A stretch of DNA of 64,000 bases from Pseudaminobacter sp047739745 (GCF_047739745.1 NZ_JBLLVA010000023.1:1-64000); one strand, 5' to 3'. Shown: positions 9,204-18,446, counted from the stretch's first letter. Numbers and translations are program-made. Notes: a model not told the origin generated them from the sequence alone.

Positions 9204-10016
9204 CTAAACAAATGGTATCGGTTGGAATAGACGTTCGTGGCCACGATGGGTGACGACCGACAGATAGCGGATTGGAAACTCCACCAGATTCACAGGACCA
9301 TGAAGGACTGACGCTTCGAAGAAGAAACTGTCCCCTGGCGAGATCTGATAGCCTTTACTGCCATGCCGATAAACCATTTTGCCTTCCAGCATATAGAGGA
9401 ATATCAGCCCGTCGTGCTGGCACATCGCTTGTTTTTTGTGAGCGCCTGACAATGTTACAAGATGAGTTTCGATAACGCATTGGTTGCTGGGATTTATCCG
9501 ACTTAGCAGGTTACAATGCTCACCAACTCGCTTGGCATCATGCGGGGCGTTTCCGTGCCGCCCTGACTTTACGAACGTTGCGGTATTCGCATTTTCGAAG
9601 CTCCTGAAGAAGCATGTGAGCGGTAATCTCAGGGCAGATGACAAAGCCTTCAGCGTGCCAAGAGAGGGAGAGATGAGTCCATTTTCGATCTTGGAGAGCA
9701 TGCCGGCCGAAATTCCTGCGCGGGTCGCCACATCTTGCGCCGTGAGTCCTTGTCTGCGTCGCTGAGCTCGGGCTTCTCCGCCGATGGCGACTTGCAGAAG
9801 ATCCTTGTGGCTTTCGGATGAGGGATTCCGTTGGCCAGCAAGCTTTAAGCGCCGCATTTGCCGTGCAAATGCCTCCTGGCCACCGTGATAAATGCGTTTT
9901 CCGGATTGGTTGCTAGCGTCCGATATCCCCGTCAACACGGCAGCATCGTCGCCCTGGGCGTGTTCGACTGTGGGTAGTGAGTTTTGTCGACTTGCCATGA
10001 TCCAGATACGCTTCAT
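9204..10016 (-). CDS. XRE-family transcriptional regulator with C-terminal cupin domain
   Basis: 270 residues. A helix-turn-helix of the lambda-repressor type lies at about 80-135 (RRRQGLTAQDVATRAGISAG, then MLSKIENGLISPSLGTLKAL). A cupin_2 sensor domain forms the C-terminal ~100 residues (YMLEGKMVYRHG, SPGDSFFFEA). The first ~75 residues are an unusual polar extension. ATG 9998 (MASRQNS) is an alternative start; neither has a clear Shine-Dalgarno. It is divergent from the Nik/Dpp-type importer and may regulate it or itself together with NikR. The effector is unknown. Confidence 0.8.
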   Translation of the reverse strand: MKRIWIMASRQNSLPTVEHAQGDDAAVLTGISDASNQSGKRIYHGGQEAFARQMRRLKLAGQRNPSSESHKDLLQVAIGGEARAQRRRQGLTAQDVATRAGISAGMLSKIENGLISPSLGTLKALSSALRLPLTCFFRSFENANTATFVKSGRHGNAPHDAKRVGEHCNLLSRINPSNQCVIETHLVTLSGAHKKQAMCQHDGLIFLYMLEGKMVYRHGSKGYQISPGDSFFFEASVLHGPVNLVEFPIRYLSVVTHRGHERLFQPIPFV

Positions 10017-10131
10017 TCAATCGGGCATTATCGCGATGTAGGTCGCGAGAAAAACCTACCCTTTGCGGTGGCTGGCATGGGACGTCCCTCTGGCAGGGCG
10101 GGGAGTGCGATGCCCATCTCCCCCTTTCAGG

Positions 10132-10160
10132 GTATGACGTTTCCAGCATCTTCCTCATAC
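10132..10160. promoter_or_regulatory. nikR box: NikR-box-like inverted repeat upstream of the Nik/Dpp-type importer
   Basis: The half-sites GTATGA (10132-10137) and TCATAC (10155-10160) form a perfect inverted repeat separated by 17 nt, ending 54 nt before the start of the binding-protein gene. The E. coli NikR operator is GTATGA-N16-TCATAC, so this site is one base longer in the spacer but otherwise has the same half-sites. A nikR gene lies at 20764 in the same window. This is the main evidence that the importer carries nickel. Confidence 0.65.
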
Positions 10161-10174
10161 TTTCAGCGTGAAAG
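10160..10174. repeat. Inverted repeat CTTTCA-N3-TGAAAG in the importer promoter
   Basis: A perfect 6-bp inverted repeat with a 3-nt centre directly abuts the NikR-like box and sits 41 nt before the binding-protein start. It could be an operator for the divergent XRE/cupin regulator. No second copy was noticed nearby. Confidence 0.3.
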
Positions 10175-10214
10175 GTGTCGGCATTGACCTGTCGCATGAC
10201 GGAGGATGGACTGA

Positions 10215-11786
10215 ATGAAACGGCGGCTAACAGCGCTCGTTGTCTCCGCGGCAATCTTGATGCCTTCGGTGCTCTCAGCTGCACCTAAGGCCGAGCTCAT
10301 ACTGGCAATCGGTGGCGAGCCGGAGCAGGGCCTGGATCCGGTGATGGGATGGGGCGAGTACGGCGGTAATACGCTGTTCCAGTCGACGCTCCTTTCTCGC
10401 GATGCCGATTTCCAGACTGTTCCGGACCTGGCAAAATCATGGACTCGCTCTGATGACGGTTTGTCCTGGACGGTGATCATTCGCGATGACGCGAATTTTT
10501 CCGACGGCTCGCCTCTGACGGCGGAGGATGTGGCCTTTACTTACAGAAGATCGGCACTGTCGGGCGGGACACGAGATTTGACGGTGCTTGCCGGAGCGGA
10601 AGCGCTGGACGACACGACTGTGGTCCTAACGCTTAAGGAGCCGCGCGTGACTTTCCTCGACAGCTTCTACAATCTGGGCATCGTGCCGGCAGCGAGCTAT
10701 GGAAAGGGATATGGCAGCCGTCCGATAGGCTCCGGTCCGTATAAGCTATTGTCATGGACGCCCGGCGAACAGCTCATCGCTGAAGCGAACCCTTACTATT
10801 ACGGCGCAGAATTGGAGTTCAAGCGCATCGTGTTCCTGTTTACGGACGAGGATACGAGCATGGCGGCCGCCGCCGCCGGTCAGATCGATGTGGTTGCGGC
10901 TCCAGCGCAGTCGGCCGAGCGCGTTCCTTCGGGGATGAAGGCCGTCATTGCGGAATCGGTCGACAATCGCGGTCTCGCTTTCCCCATGTTGCCGGGCGGC
11001 CGCGTAACGGAGGACGGCAACCCACTTGGCAACGACATTACGTCGGATCCTGCAATTCGTCAGGCGATAAATGTCGGTATCGACCGCAACATGATCGTGG
11101 ACGTTGCGTTGATGGGGCATGGAAGGCCAGCCTACAGTTCAGCGGACGGGCTGCCATGGTCCCATGCCGATAGCAGCTTGCCGGATGCCTCGCCGGACCA
11201 GGCAAATGTGATACTCGACGAAGCCGGCTGGGCAATGGGGGCCAACGGCATCCGTGCGAACGATGGCGTGGAGGCGCGGCTTCCCATCTATTATCCTGCC
11301 TCGGACTCCACCAGGCAGGCAATAGCGGTCACGCTCGCCGAACTGCTTCGGCCCCTCGGGCTTGCCGCGGAACCCATCGGCAAGAGCTGGGACGACATCC
11401 GCAAGCTTGTGCATTCGCAACTAATCGTGCTGGGCTGGGGCAGCCATAATCCGCGCGAGCTCTATTCGCTTTATAGCGGCACCAACGCGGGGAAGGGTTG
11501 GTTCAATACCGGCTGGTATTCGAACGAGAAGGTGGAGGCCCATTTCGCCGCCGCCGAAGCGTCTCTTTCCCTGGAGTCGTCCTTTCCTCATTGGCAAAGG
11601 GCGGCCTGGGATGGGGCGACGGGTTTTAGCATGCGTGGTGACGCGGCCTGGGTCTGGCTCGTCAATCTGGATCACGTGTACTTCGTCAATGAATGCATTG
11701 ATGTCGGGCGCACGCAAATAGAGCCGCACGGGCACGGCTGGCCCATCACAACCAACATCGCGCACTGGCGATGGGTCTGCGAATGA
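10215..11786 (+). CDS. ABC transporter substrate-binding protein, Nik/Dpp family, probably nickel
   Basis: 523 residues, family SBP_bac_5. A Sec signal peptide ends near VLSAA (about residue 22). Family landmarks include DLAKSWTRSDDGLSWTVIIRDD and IGSGPYKLLSW. The C-terminus has a histidine-containing EPHGHGWPI segment that could coordinate metal. It heads a five-gene operon in nikABCDE/dppABCDF order, lies directly upstream of a urease cluster and has a NikR-like box in its promoter, so nickel or a nickel chelate is the likely ligand. The family alone would also allow peptides. The stop overlaps the next gene by 16 nt. Confidence 0.8.
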   Translation: MKRRLTALVVSAAILMPSVLSAAPKAELILAIGGEPEQGLDPVMGWGEYGGNTLFQSTLLSRDADFQTVPDLAKSWTRSDDGLSWTVIIRDDANFSDGSPLTAEDVAFTYRRSALSGGTRDLTVLAGAEALDDTTVVLTLKEPRVTFLDSFYNLGIVPAASYGKGYGSRPIGSGPYKLLSWTPGEQLIAEANPYYYGAELEFKRIVFLFTDEDTSMAAAAAGQIDVVAAPAQSAERVPSGMKAVIAESVDNRGLAFPMLPGGRVTEDGNPLGNDITSDPAIRQAINVGIDRNMIVDVALMGHGRPAYSSADGLPWSHADSSLPDASPDQANVILDEAGWAMGANGIRANDGVEARLPIYYPASDSTRQAIAVTLAELLRPLGLAAEPIGKSWDDIRKLVHSQLIVLGWGSHNPRELYSLYSGTNAGKGWFNTGWYSNEKVEAHFAAAEASLSLESSFPHWQRAAWDGATGFSMRGDAAWVWLVNLDHVYFVNECIDVGRTQIEPHGHGWPITTNIAHWRWVCE

Positions 11787-12799
11787 GCCGCCGCGAGACC
11801 GGCTCTCCTGCCGGCTGCTGGGCGCTTTTCATCGCCCGAAGTGTTGCGAGGGTTTTGCTCGTGCTCTTTGGTGTGGCGCTGTTTGCATTCCTGCTGGCGA
11901 AAATGTCACCGATCGATCCGGTCGAGGCCTATCTCGGACCGCGTATTTCGATGGTTGGCGACGAACAGAGGATGTTGATCGCCGAACATTGGGGGCTGGA
12001 CCAGCCGACAGGTGTTCAATTCATGAAATGGCTGACCAACCTGCTTTCCGGAGATCTAGGCTGGAGTATGATCCATAACGCCTCGGTGGCGGATGTTATC
12101 TGGACCCGCTTCAGCGCATCCTTCGTAATGATGGGATTGGCTTGGCTGCTGTCAGGCGCGCTCGGCTTCTCGCTCGGGATTGTTGCCGGTGCATTTGAAC
12201 ATTCGACTTCGGACAGGCTGATTCGGTTTTATTGCTACACCCTAGCGGCTACGCCGACCTTTTGGATCGCAATCGTGCTGCTTATGACGTTCTCGGTGGC
12301 GCTGGGCTGGGCCCCCGTGTGCTGCTCGGGGCCGCCGGGTGTCATGCCGGAAGATGTGAGCCTGCTTGATCGCGCTCGCCATATGCTCCTGCCGGTTCTG
12401 ACGTTGTCGATGCTGGGTGTAGCGCAGGTGGCGCTTCATACCCGCGTCAAGATGATCGAGATCATGCGCTCCGACTACGCGATTTACGCCTTTGCCCAGG
12501 GGGCTTCGCGACTGGAAGTCGCCGTCAGCCATGGCATGAGGAACGCGGCGCTTCCGGCTATCACCATCCTCTTTGCTACCACCGGTGAGCTCTTCGGCGG
12601 ATCGGTGCTTGCCGAACAGGTGTTCGCCTATCCCGGCCTGGGCAAGGCCACGATCGACGCCGGCATCCGGGGTGATGTTCCGCTCCTGCTTGCAATCACG
12701 CTTTCTATCACTCTCTTCGTCAGCGTGGGCAACGCCATCGCCGATGTGTTGTATCACGTGGTCGATCCGCGCATGCGACCGATACGGAGGCTGTCTTGA
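11771..12799 (+). CDS. ABC transporter permease, NikB/DppB type
   Basis: 342 residues with about six membrane segments. It has the DppB/NikB pattern: DPVEAYLG after the first helix, GLDQPTGVQFMKWLTNLLSGD in the first periplasmic part, and a late EQVFAYPGLGKATIDAG segment. The start overlaps the end of the binding-protein gene by 16 nt. It forms the importer channel with the next permease. Confidence 0.87.
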   Translation: MGLRMSRRETGSPAGCWALFIARSVARVLLVLFGVALFAFLLAKMSPIDPVEAYLGPRISMVGDEQRMLIAEHWGLDQPTGVQFMKWLTNLLSGDLGWSMIHNASVADVIWTRFSASFVMMGLAWLLSGALGFSLGIVAGAFEHSTSDRLIRFYCYTLAATPTFWIAIVLLMTFSVALGWAPVCCSGPPGVMPEDVSLLDRARHMLLPVLTLSMLGVAQVALHTRVKMIEIMRSDYAIYAFAQGASRLEVAVSHGMRNAALPAITILFATTGELFGGSVLAEQVFAYPGLGKATIDAGIRGDVPLLLAITLSITLFVSVGNAIADVLYHVVDPRMRPIRRLS

Positions 12800-13656
12800 G
12801 CATGCCGATCGCTGCTCCTCGCTCAACGGCCGGGCTCGCCTCGGGAAGGCGAATAGGCTTGATTGCGGCAACCGTTATCTCCTGCATCTTCATCGGTGGT
12901 GTCCTAGGCGGGGCGACGATGCTCGGCCCTCTCGCTGGAAACACCGATTTCGCGGTCCGCTCGCTGCCGCCATCCCTGGACCATCCGTTCGGAACCGACC
13001 CGTTTGGCCGCGACGTATTTGTCCGCACACTGCAGGGATTGGCGCTCAGCCTTAAAATCGGGCTGATCGCGGCACTGGTGTCATCCATCGTGGCGCTTGT
13101 CCTGGCGATTGTGGCCACGACGTTCGGGCGCTTGGCCGATATGGTCGTGTCCTTCCTTGTCGATGCCGTGATGGGGCTGCCGCACCTTGTGCTGCTAGTG
13201 CTCATTTGCTTTGCGCTGGGAGGCGGACCCAGCGCGGTCGTATTCGCGGTCGCGGTTACGCATTGGCCGCGTCTGACCAGGATTCTGCGCGCCGAGGTCT
13301 TGCAGGTGATGACGTCCGACTACGTGCGAACATCCCGCCGTTTCGGAATGTCCTGGTGGCACATCTCGACCAGGCATCTGTTGCCTCATCTTTTTCCGCA
13401 AATGATCGTCGGCACGCTGCTGCTTTTCCCGCATGCCATCCTGCACGAGGCGGGCCTGACATTCCTCGGCTTCGGACTGGAGCCGAGCAAGCCGGCCATC
13501 GGCATATTGCTCGCAGATTCCATGCGTTATCTGACAGCCGGCTATTGGTGGCTGGGGCTGTTTCCCGGTGCGGCCCTCGTTGCTCTCGTATTGACGTTCG
13601 ACGGGATTGCCAGCGGAGCACGCGCACTCCTGAGCCCCAGAGAATCACAGGATTGA
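12796..13656 (+). CDS. ABC transporter permease, NikC/DppC type
   Basis: 286 residues from TTG 12796, which overlaps the upstream stop (TTGA). ATG 12802 is an equally plausible start two codons later. The DppC-type hallmark HPFGTDPFGRDVFVR follows the first membrane helix, and LTFLGFGLEPSKPAIG lies near residue 225. About five further membrane segments are predicted. It is the second channel subunit of the importer. Confidence 0.86.
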   Translation: MSMPIAAPRSTAGLASGRRIGLIAATVISCIFIGGVLGGATMLGPLAGNTDFAVRSLPPSLDHPFGTDPFGRDVFVRTLQGLALSLKIGLIAALVSSIVALVLAIVATTFGRLADMVVSFLVDAVMGLPHLVLLVLICFALGGGPSAVVFAVAVTHWPRLTRILRAEVLQVMTSDYVRTSRRFGMSWWHISTRHLLPHLFPQMIVGTLLLFPHAILHEAGLTFLGFGLEPSKPAIGILLADSMRYLTAGYWWLGLFPGAALVALVLTFDGIASGARALLSPRESQD

Positions 13657-13668
13657 ACGGAGAAGGCC

Positions 13669-14529
13669 GTGATCAAAACCGACGCCGAGGAAGGGGCCGT
13701 TGTCCCTCCCCTATTGGAAGTGTCCGATCTTTCGGTCGGATTCAGCCGGTATATCGGGCTGACCGCTCGTCGCTACCTGCCTTGCCTTACCGGTGTTTCG
13801 GCGCGGGTGGATCGCGGCCAGGTTCTCGGCGTGATCGGCGTCTCCGGCGCCGGAAAGAGCCTTCTGGCTCATGCCATTCTCGGTATCTTGCCAGGCAACG
13901 CGGTGGTCGGTGGCGAAATTCGCTTCGAGGGTGAGATACTCGAGAAGGCGCGCAGCGAGGCTTTGCGCGGACGGCGGATCGCTCTCGTCCCGCAGTCGAT
14001 TGCTCATCTGGATCCACTGGTTCGCGCCGCCCGCCAGGTTCGCTGGGCCGCACGGCGTGCCGGGGTATCGCCGAGCCATGCCGGGATCGCCGCGCAAGAC
14101 GCGTTGGCACGCTACCGGTTGCCTGCCGAAGTGGCTGATTTTTATCCGCATATGCTTTCCGGTGGCATGGCACGCAGGGTCCTGCTGGCTATGGCCACGG
14201 TGGCTTCGGCGGATCTGATCATCGCGGATGAGCCGACGACCGGATTGGATCACACAAACGTTGAGATGGTCATGACCTGCTTGCGCACGCTTGCCGATCG
14301 GGGCAAGGCGGTGATGGTCATAACGCACGACATCTGCTCGATCGCGGCCATCGCCGACAACATCACCATCATCAGGGCGGGCGAGACCGTTGAAACGGCG
14401 TCAGCCGAAGCCTTTTGCGGTCGCGGCGAAATGCTTACCACCGAATATGGCCGGTCGCTGTGGTGCGCTCTTCCTGATAACGGCTTCATGCTCGGCCCTA
14501 TCGTCGAGGGCAGGATGGCGGGCGAGTAA
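13669..14529 (+). CDS. ABC transporter ATP-binding protein, NikD/DppD type
   Basis: 286 residues from GTG 13669, preceded by GGAGAAG. Walker A GVSGAGKSLLA, Walker B LIIADEPTTGLD and the switch His in VITHD are present. The signature reads LSGGMARRVLLAMA, where the more usual form is LSGGMRQR. It is shorter than typical DppD and lacks most of the Cys-containing C-terminal oligopeptide domain, which resembles NikD. The stop overlaps the next start by one base (TAATG). Confidence 0.85.
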   Translation: MIKTDAEEGAVVPPLLEVSDLSVGFSRYIGLTARRYLPCLTGVSARVDRGQVLGVIGVSGAGKSLLAHAILGILPGNAVVGGEIRFEGEILEKARSEALRGRRIALVPQSIAHLDPLVRAARQVRWAARRAGVSPSHAGIAAQDALARYRLPAEVADFYPHMLSGGMARRVLLAMATVASADLIIADEPTTGLDHTNVEMVMTCLRTLADRGKAVMVITHDICSIAAIADNITIIRAGETVETASAEAFCGRGEMLTTEYGRSLWCALPDNGFMLGPIVEGRMAGE

Positions 14530-15170
14530 TGCTGCGTGCGGAGCGCGTGACCCATCGATTCGAACCCTCCGCGAGGCCGGTGCTGGATAGTGTCTCAATC
14601 GCCGTCCGGCCCGGCGAGCGAGTAGGGATACTTGGCCCGTCCGGTTCGGGAAAGTCGACGCTTGCGCGTCTGCTGACCGGCCACCTTGCCCTGCAGGAAG
14701 GAATGATCGAGGTAGACGGAAAACCACCGCTGATGAGTGACTTCCATCCCGCGCAGCTCCTTCATCAATCTCCGCAGGCGGCCGTCGATCCCCGTTGGCG
14801 CATCGGCCGCATTGTCAGCGAGGCTTGGGTTCCGGATCATGAGGCGCGGCGTGCCTTTGGTGTGCACGAGGCTTGGTATGAACGATATCCGCACGAGCTC
14901 TCAGGCGGCGAATTGCAGCGCGTGGCAATCCTGCGCTCGTTGGCGCCGGCTACGCGATATATCATCGGTGATGAGATATCGGCTTCCCTGGATGCCATCA
15001 CCCAGGTGGAAATCTGGCAAGCGCTGATCAAATTCAGCCAGGAAAGAGAAATAGGGCTTCTTGTCATTAGTCATGACCGGGCATTGCTCGCGCAGGTCGC
15101 TCACCGCACCTTGAACTTCTCGGACCTCTCAACGATGTGCAGTCCCACGGCAACGATGGCCGCGGTCTGA
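14529..15170 (+). CDS. ABC transporter ATP-binding protein, NikE/DppF type
   Basis: 213 residues, short for this family. Walker A GPSGSGKSTLA, Q-loop (LLHQSPQAAVDP), signature LSGGELQRVAILRSL, Walker B YIIGDEISASLD and switch His (VISHD) are all present, so the nucleotide-binding domain is complete. The usual C-terminal extension is missing. It is the last gene of the putative nickel importer operon, 160 nt before the urease cluster. Confidence 0.84.
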   Translation: MLRAERVTHRFEPSARPVLDSVSIAVRPGERVGILGPSGSGKSTLARLLTGHLALQEGMIEVDGKPPLMSDFHPAQLLHQSPQAAVDPRWRIGRIVSEAWVPDHEARRAFGVHEAWYERYPHELSGGELQRVAILRSLAPATRYIIGDEISASLDAITQVEIWQALIKFSQEREIGLLVISHDRALLAQVAHRTLNFSDLSTMCSPTATMAAV

Positions 15171-15280
15171 CTACCTGGTGTTTTCTGGAAATCTGTGGTT
15201 GGCCCCCGTCATCCTACCCGGACAGGTAGATATACAGCGCCAGGGCGCATGCCATTATCAGGACCAAGGTTGAACCATCG

Positions 15281-15299
15281 AACGCCGGCCGCCGGCGTT
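15281..15299. repeat. Perfect inverted repeat upstream of ureA (terminator or operator)
   Basis: AACGCCGG-CCG-CCGGCGTT is a perfect 8-bp stem with a 3-nt centre, followed by a short T stretch. It sits between the importer operon and ureA, 31 nt before the ureA start. It could end the importer transcript or act in ure expression. The T tract is too short for a confident intrinsic terminator. Confidence 0.35.
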
Positions 15300-15330
15300 T
15301 GTCCGACAACGTCCGAAAGGATAGCCGACT

Positions 15331-15642
15331 ATGCATCTGACCACTCGAGAGGAGGAACGTATCCAGCTTTGGGCGGCCGCCGAAATGGCGCGCCGACGGC
15401 TGGATAAGGGACTGCGGCTGAACTACCCCGAGGCCATAGCCCTTATATCGGACGAAATCCTGGAGCGTGCTCGAGAGGGCAGCATCCCCATGCTAACCGA
15501 CATGATGGAATACGGCGCAACCATCCTCAAGCGCGAGCACGTGATGGACGGGGTGCCCGAAATGCTGACGATCCTGCAGGTCGAGGCCCTGTTTCCTGAC
15601 GGTACCAAACTCGTGACGGTGATGAACCCAGTTCGCGACTAG
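15331..15642 (+). CDS. ureA: Urease gamma subunit
   Basis: 103 residues, the normal length of free UreA. The family pattern is clear: MHLTTREEERIQLWAAAEMA at the start, LNYPEAIALI, then VEALFPDGTKLVTVMNPV at the end. UreA is the smallest structural subunit of cytoplasmic nickel urease (urea to ammonia and carbamate). It opens a ureABCEFGD cluster, without the ureD-first order common in many rhizobial ureases. Confidence 0.95.
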   Translation: MHLTTREEERIQLWAAAEMARRRLDKGLRLNYPEAIALISDEILERAREGSIPMLTDMMEYGATILKREHVMDGVPEMLTILQVEALFPDGTKLVTVMNPVRD

Positions 15643-15698
15643 CCACAAAACCCACCTTAGTAGCGCTTCCGTAAACAGCCTTTCCTTGGAGCAAAGCC

Positions 15699-16205
15699 AT
15701 GCCTGTCAAATGGTCTCGTCCCCCGCTGCCCAAGTCCGTCGTCGCCGCCGAAGCGTTCGATGTCGGCGAACCTGGCAAAGCCGGGATGATCGAGTTCGCC
15801 GACGGTGAAATCGAGATCAATGTCGGTCGCCGCACGCTGCAAGTGGTGATGGTCAACACCGGCGATCGTCCGATTCAAATTGGCGCTCACTACCATATCT
15901 CCGAATGCAACCGCGCCATGGCCTTCGATCGCGCCGCGACGTTCGGAATGCACCTCGACATTCCGAGCGGCACGGCTGTGCGCTTCGAGCCGGGTCAGAG
16001 CCGAAAAGTCCAGGTGACGAGCTATGTCGGCCGTGAGGTCGCATATGGAATGAACAACATGACCAATGGCACGGTGCGTTCAGAGATCATCAAGGAACAG
16101 ACGATCAGGCGCCTGAAAGAGCATGGCTATTGCTTCGAGGGCGAACGCTTTCCCGTCAATACGCCGCCAGACGCGCGTTACGCGCGCTCGAAAGCAGCGA
16201 AATAA
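15699..16205 (+). CDS. ureB: Urease beta subunit, extended form
   Basis: 168 residues; canonical free UreB has about 100-110. The core is present (GEIEINVGR, NTGDRPIQIGAHYHISECN, LDIPSGTAVRFEPGQ). It carries about 25 extra residues at the N-terminus and about 45 at the C-terminus (from RSEIIKEQTIRRLKEHG onward). The Shine-Dalgarno TTGGAG precedes ATG 15699. UreB bridges the gamma and alpha subunits. The extensions mark this as a divergent urease subtype and could contribute to oligomer contacts, which is inference. Confidence 0.92.
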   Translation: MPVKWSRPPLPKSVVAAEAFDVGEPGKAGMIEFADGEIEINVGRRTLQVVMVNTGDRPIQIGAHYHISECNRAMAFDRAATFGMHLDIPSGTAVRFEPGQSRKVQVTSYVGREVAYGMNNMTNGTVRSEIIKEQTIRRLKEHGYCFEGERFPVNTPPDARYARSKAAK

Positions 16206-16231
16206 TCAGCAAGACGGCACGGAGACAAATC

Positions 16232-17944
16232 ATGAGCATGAAGCTGTCGCGACCTGAGTATGCCGTCCAATACGGCCCCACGACCGGAGACAAGATTCAC
16301 CTCGCGGATACGGGGCTGGTTGCCGAGATCGAGCACGATTACACCACTTATGGCGACGAGCTGGTATTTGGCGGCGGCAAGACGATTCGTGATGGAATGG
16401 GGCAGGCTTCCAAGTGGAAGGCCAGCGACGGCGCGCTTGATCTGGTCGTCACCAATGCGGTGATCATCGATCCTGTCCTTGGGGTCGTCAAAGGCGATAT
16501 CGGCATCAAGGACGGACTGATCGTCGGTGTCGGCAAGGCCGGCAATCCAGATACGATGAATATCACGCCGGGACTGATCGTCTCGCCAAACACCGACATC
16601 TTGTCGGTCGAGGGCATGATCGTCACGCCGGGCTTCATTGATATCCATCCTCACTTCGATTCCGTCCAGCAGCTCTACGAATATCAAGGCGCAGGCTTCA
16701 CCACAGTGATCGGCGGTGGATCGGGGCCGAAGACGGTCGGCATCGAATGTCCCGGCGTTTTCAATCTGCATCGCATGCTCGAGGCAATGGCCGAGATACC
16801 GCTCAACTTCGGCAATTTTGGCAAAGGCAACTCGGCCAGCAAGGGTTCGCTCGTCGAGCAGGTGGTCATAGGCGGCGCCACTGGGTTGAAGATCCACGAG
16901 GATTGGTCGTCCTCGCCCGCCGCGATCGAAACCTGCATGGATCTGGCCGACGAGCTGGACTTCCAGGTCCAGGTACATGCCGACACGCTGAACGAGACGG
17001 GCTATTACGAGGATACGCTCGCCGCTATCAACGGGCGCGTAATGCACATTTATCACGCCGAGGGTGCCGGTGGCGGCAACGCCCCCGACATCATGCGTTG
17101 CGTAATGGAGCCGAACTGTCTGCCGAGCTCGACGAACCCGACTAATCCGTTCTCGATCAACACATACGATGAAGAAATCGACATGTTGATCACCTGCCAC
17201 AACCTCAACAAGCAGGTCCCGACCGACATGGCCTTCATTCAGGGGCGTGCGCGGGCAGAGACCATGCGGGCCGAGGACGTGTTGCACGATCTTGGCGCCA
17301 TCAGCATGATTGGTTCCGATAGCCAAGGTGTCGGCCGCGCGGCAGAAAGTGCCCAGCGTGCCTTCCAACTCGCCGCGGCCAACAAGGTGCGATTCGGACG
17401 CCTCCCGGAAGATGGTGCCGGCAACGACAATTTCCGTATCAAGCGCTATCTTTCCAAGGTCACGATCAACCCGGCTATCACTTTCGGCGTCGACAGCTAT
17501 GTGGGCTCGATTGCGCCTGGCAAGCTTGCCGACCTGGTTCTCTGGCGGCCCAAATTCTTTATTGCCAAGCCGGAAACCTCCGTGAAGGGAGGCTTTATCT
17601 CGCACGCCGTGATGGGAGACCCAGCAGGCTCGCTAATGACGTGTCAGCCGCTCAAATATCGCCCCCAATACGGCTCGCTTGGCGCGAATCCGGCCCGAAC
17701 CAGCTACTCCTTCGTCACGCAAGCCGCCATTGACGCCGGTCTCGCGGGGCGTTTACGCACCCACCAGACGCTGATGCCGGTGAAGCGCACCCGCACAATT
17801 TCCAAGCGGGACATGATCCACAACAACTACATGCCTAACATCGACATCGATCCCGAAACCTATAACGTATATGTCGATGGCAAGCGTATTACGGTGAAGC
17901 CGGCAAAGACGCTCCCGCTCACCCAGCTTTACTACTTCCGGTGA
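16232..17944 (+). CDS. ureC: Urease alpha subunit, divergent subtype with complete nickel site
   Basis: 570 residues from ATG 16232 (a longer in-frame upstream extension overlaps ureB and is rejected). All metallocentre residues of Klebsiella urease have counterparts: His139 and His141 (HPH), carbamylated Lys220 and His222 (GLKIHEDW), His249, His275, flap Cys322-His323 and Asp363. Neighbouring positions differ from ordinary ureases: the first motif is IDIHPHFDSVQQ instead of THIHFICPQ; the NATTCTPG loop reads VGIECPG; GGGHAPD reads GGGNAPD (Asn283); the flap CHH is CHN (Asn324); SQAMGR reads SQGVGR. The enzyme is therefore likely active but with an altered pocket. Urea is the default substrate; another small amide is possible. 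Confidence 0.93.
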   Translation: MSMKLSRPEYAVQYGPTTGDKIHLADTGLVAEIEHDYTTYGDELVFGGGKTIRDGMGQASKWKASDGALDLVVTNAVIIDPVLGVVKGDIGIKDGLIVGVGKAGNPDTMNITPGLIVSPNTDILSVEGMIVTPGFIDIHPHFDSVQQLYEYQGAGFTTVIGGGSGPKTVGIECPGVFNLHRMLEAMAEIPLNFGNFGKGNSASKGSLVEQVVIGGATGLKIHEDWSSSPAAIETCMDLADELDFQVQVHADTLNETGYYEDTLAAINGRVMHIYHAEGAGGGNAPDIMRCVMEPNCLPSSTNPTNPFSINTYDEEIDMLITCHNLNKQVPTDMAFIQGRARAETMRAEDVLHDLGAISMIGSDSQGVGRAAESAQRAFQLAAANKVRFGRLPEDGAGNDNFRIKRYLSKVTINPAITFGVDSYVGSIAPGKLADLVLWRPKFFIAKPETSVKGGFISHAVMGDPAGSLMTCQPLKYRPQYGSLGANPARTSYSFVTQAAIDAGLAGRLRTHQTLMPVKRTRTISKRDMIHNNYMPNIDIDPETYNVYVDGKRITVKPAKTLPLTQLYYFR

Positions 17945-17948
17945 CGGC

Positions 17949-18446
17949 ATGAGTATTATCTCCAATGTTGTCGCTCACCTGGCGGACCTTCCGATAAACG
18001 CTGAAGTGGACTTGCTCGAACTTACCTCGGAGGAACGGGCGAGCCCCCATTTCGCGGCGACGACGTGCGGAGGCCGGCAATTGCGCGTGTCTCTGCCGCG
18101 TGGCGCCGAGCTACAGGACGGGGATGTGCTTTGCTTCGACGATGAGACCGCCGTCGTGGTCAAGGCAAAGGAAGAGGATCTTCTTCTCGTAAAGCCTGGC
18201 GATAACACCATTTCGTGGTGGGCGGCCTGCTATCAACTCGGAAACTTTCATCGACCCGCGCGTTTTCGGGAGGATGGAATTCTGACGCCTGACGATCCTC
18301 TCGCCGCCCAGATGCTGGCTCGTTTGGGCGTGCCGGTAGAGCGCGTGCGTACTCCTTTCACAGGTCAGCGCTTCGGCGCCGCCGGCGCCCATCATAATCA
18401 TCACGAAGCGGAAGCCCACCATGTGGCGCGCCACCACGACCATTAG
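17949..18446 (+). CDS. ureE: Urease accessory nickel chaperone UreE
   Basis: 165 residues. The N-terminal half matches the UreE beta domain (LLELTSEERA, GRQLRVSLPRGAELQDGDVL), and the nickel-binding half contains YQLGNFHRPARF. The last ~25 residues are histidine-rich (HHNHHEAEAHHVARHHDH), a typical nickel store. UreE delivers nickel to the UreDFG-urease apocomplex. It starts 4 nt after the ureC stop, and its tail overlaps the ureF start. Confidence 0.92.
   Translation: MSIISNVVAHLADLPINAEVDLLELTSEERASPHFAATTCGGRQLRVSLPRGAELQDGDVLCFDDETAVVVKAKEEDLLLVKPGDNTISWWAACYQLGNFHRPARFREDGILTPDDPLAAQMLARLGVPVERVRTPFTGQRFGAAGAHHNHHEAEAHHVARHHDH

Noticed and set aside
16178..17605. Long open frame antisense to ureC (475 codons)
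   Set aside because: It exactly mirrors a strongly coding gene in GC-rich DNA, has no family resemblance, and its codon pattern is that of a shadow frame.
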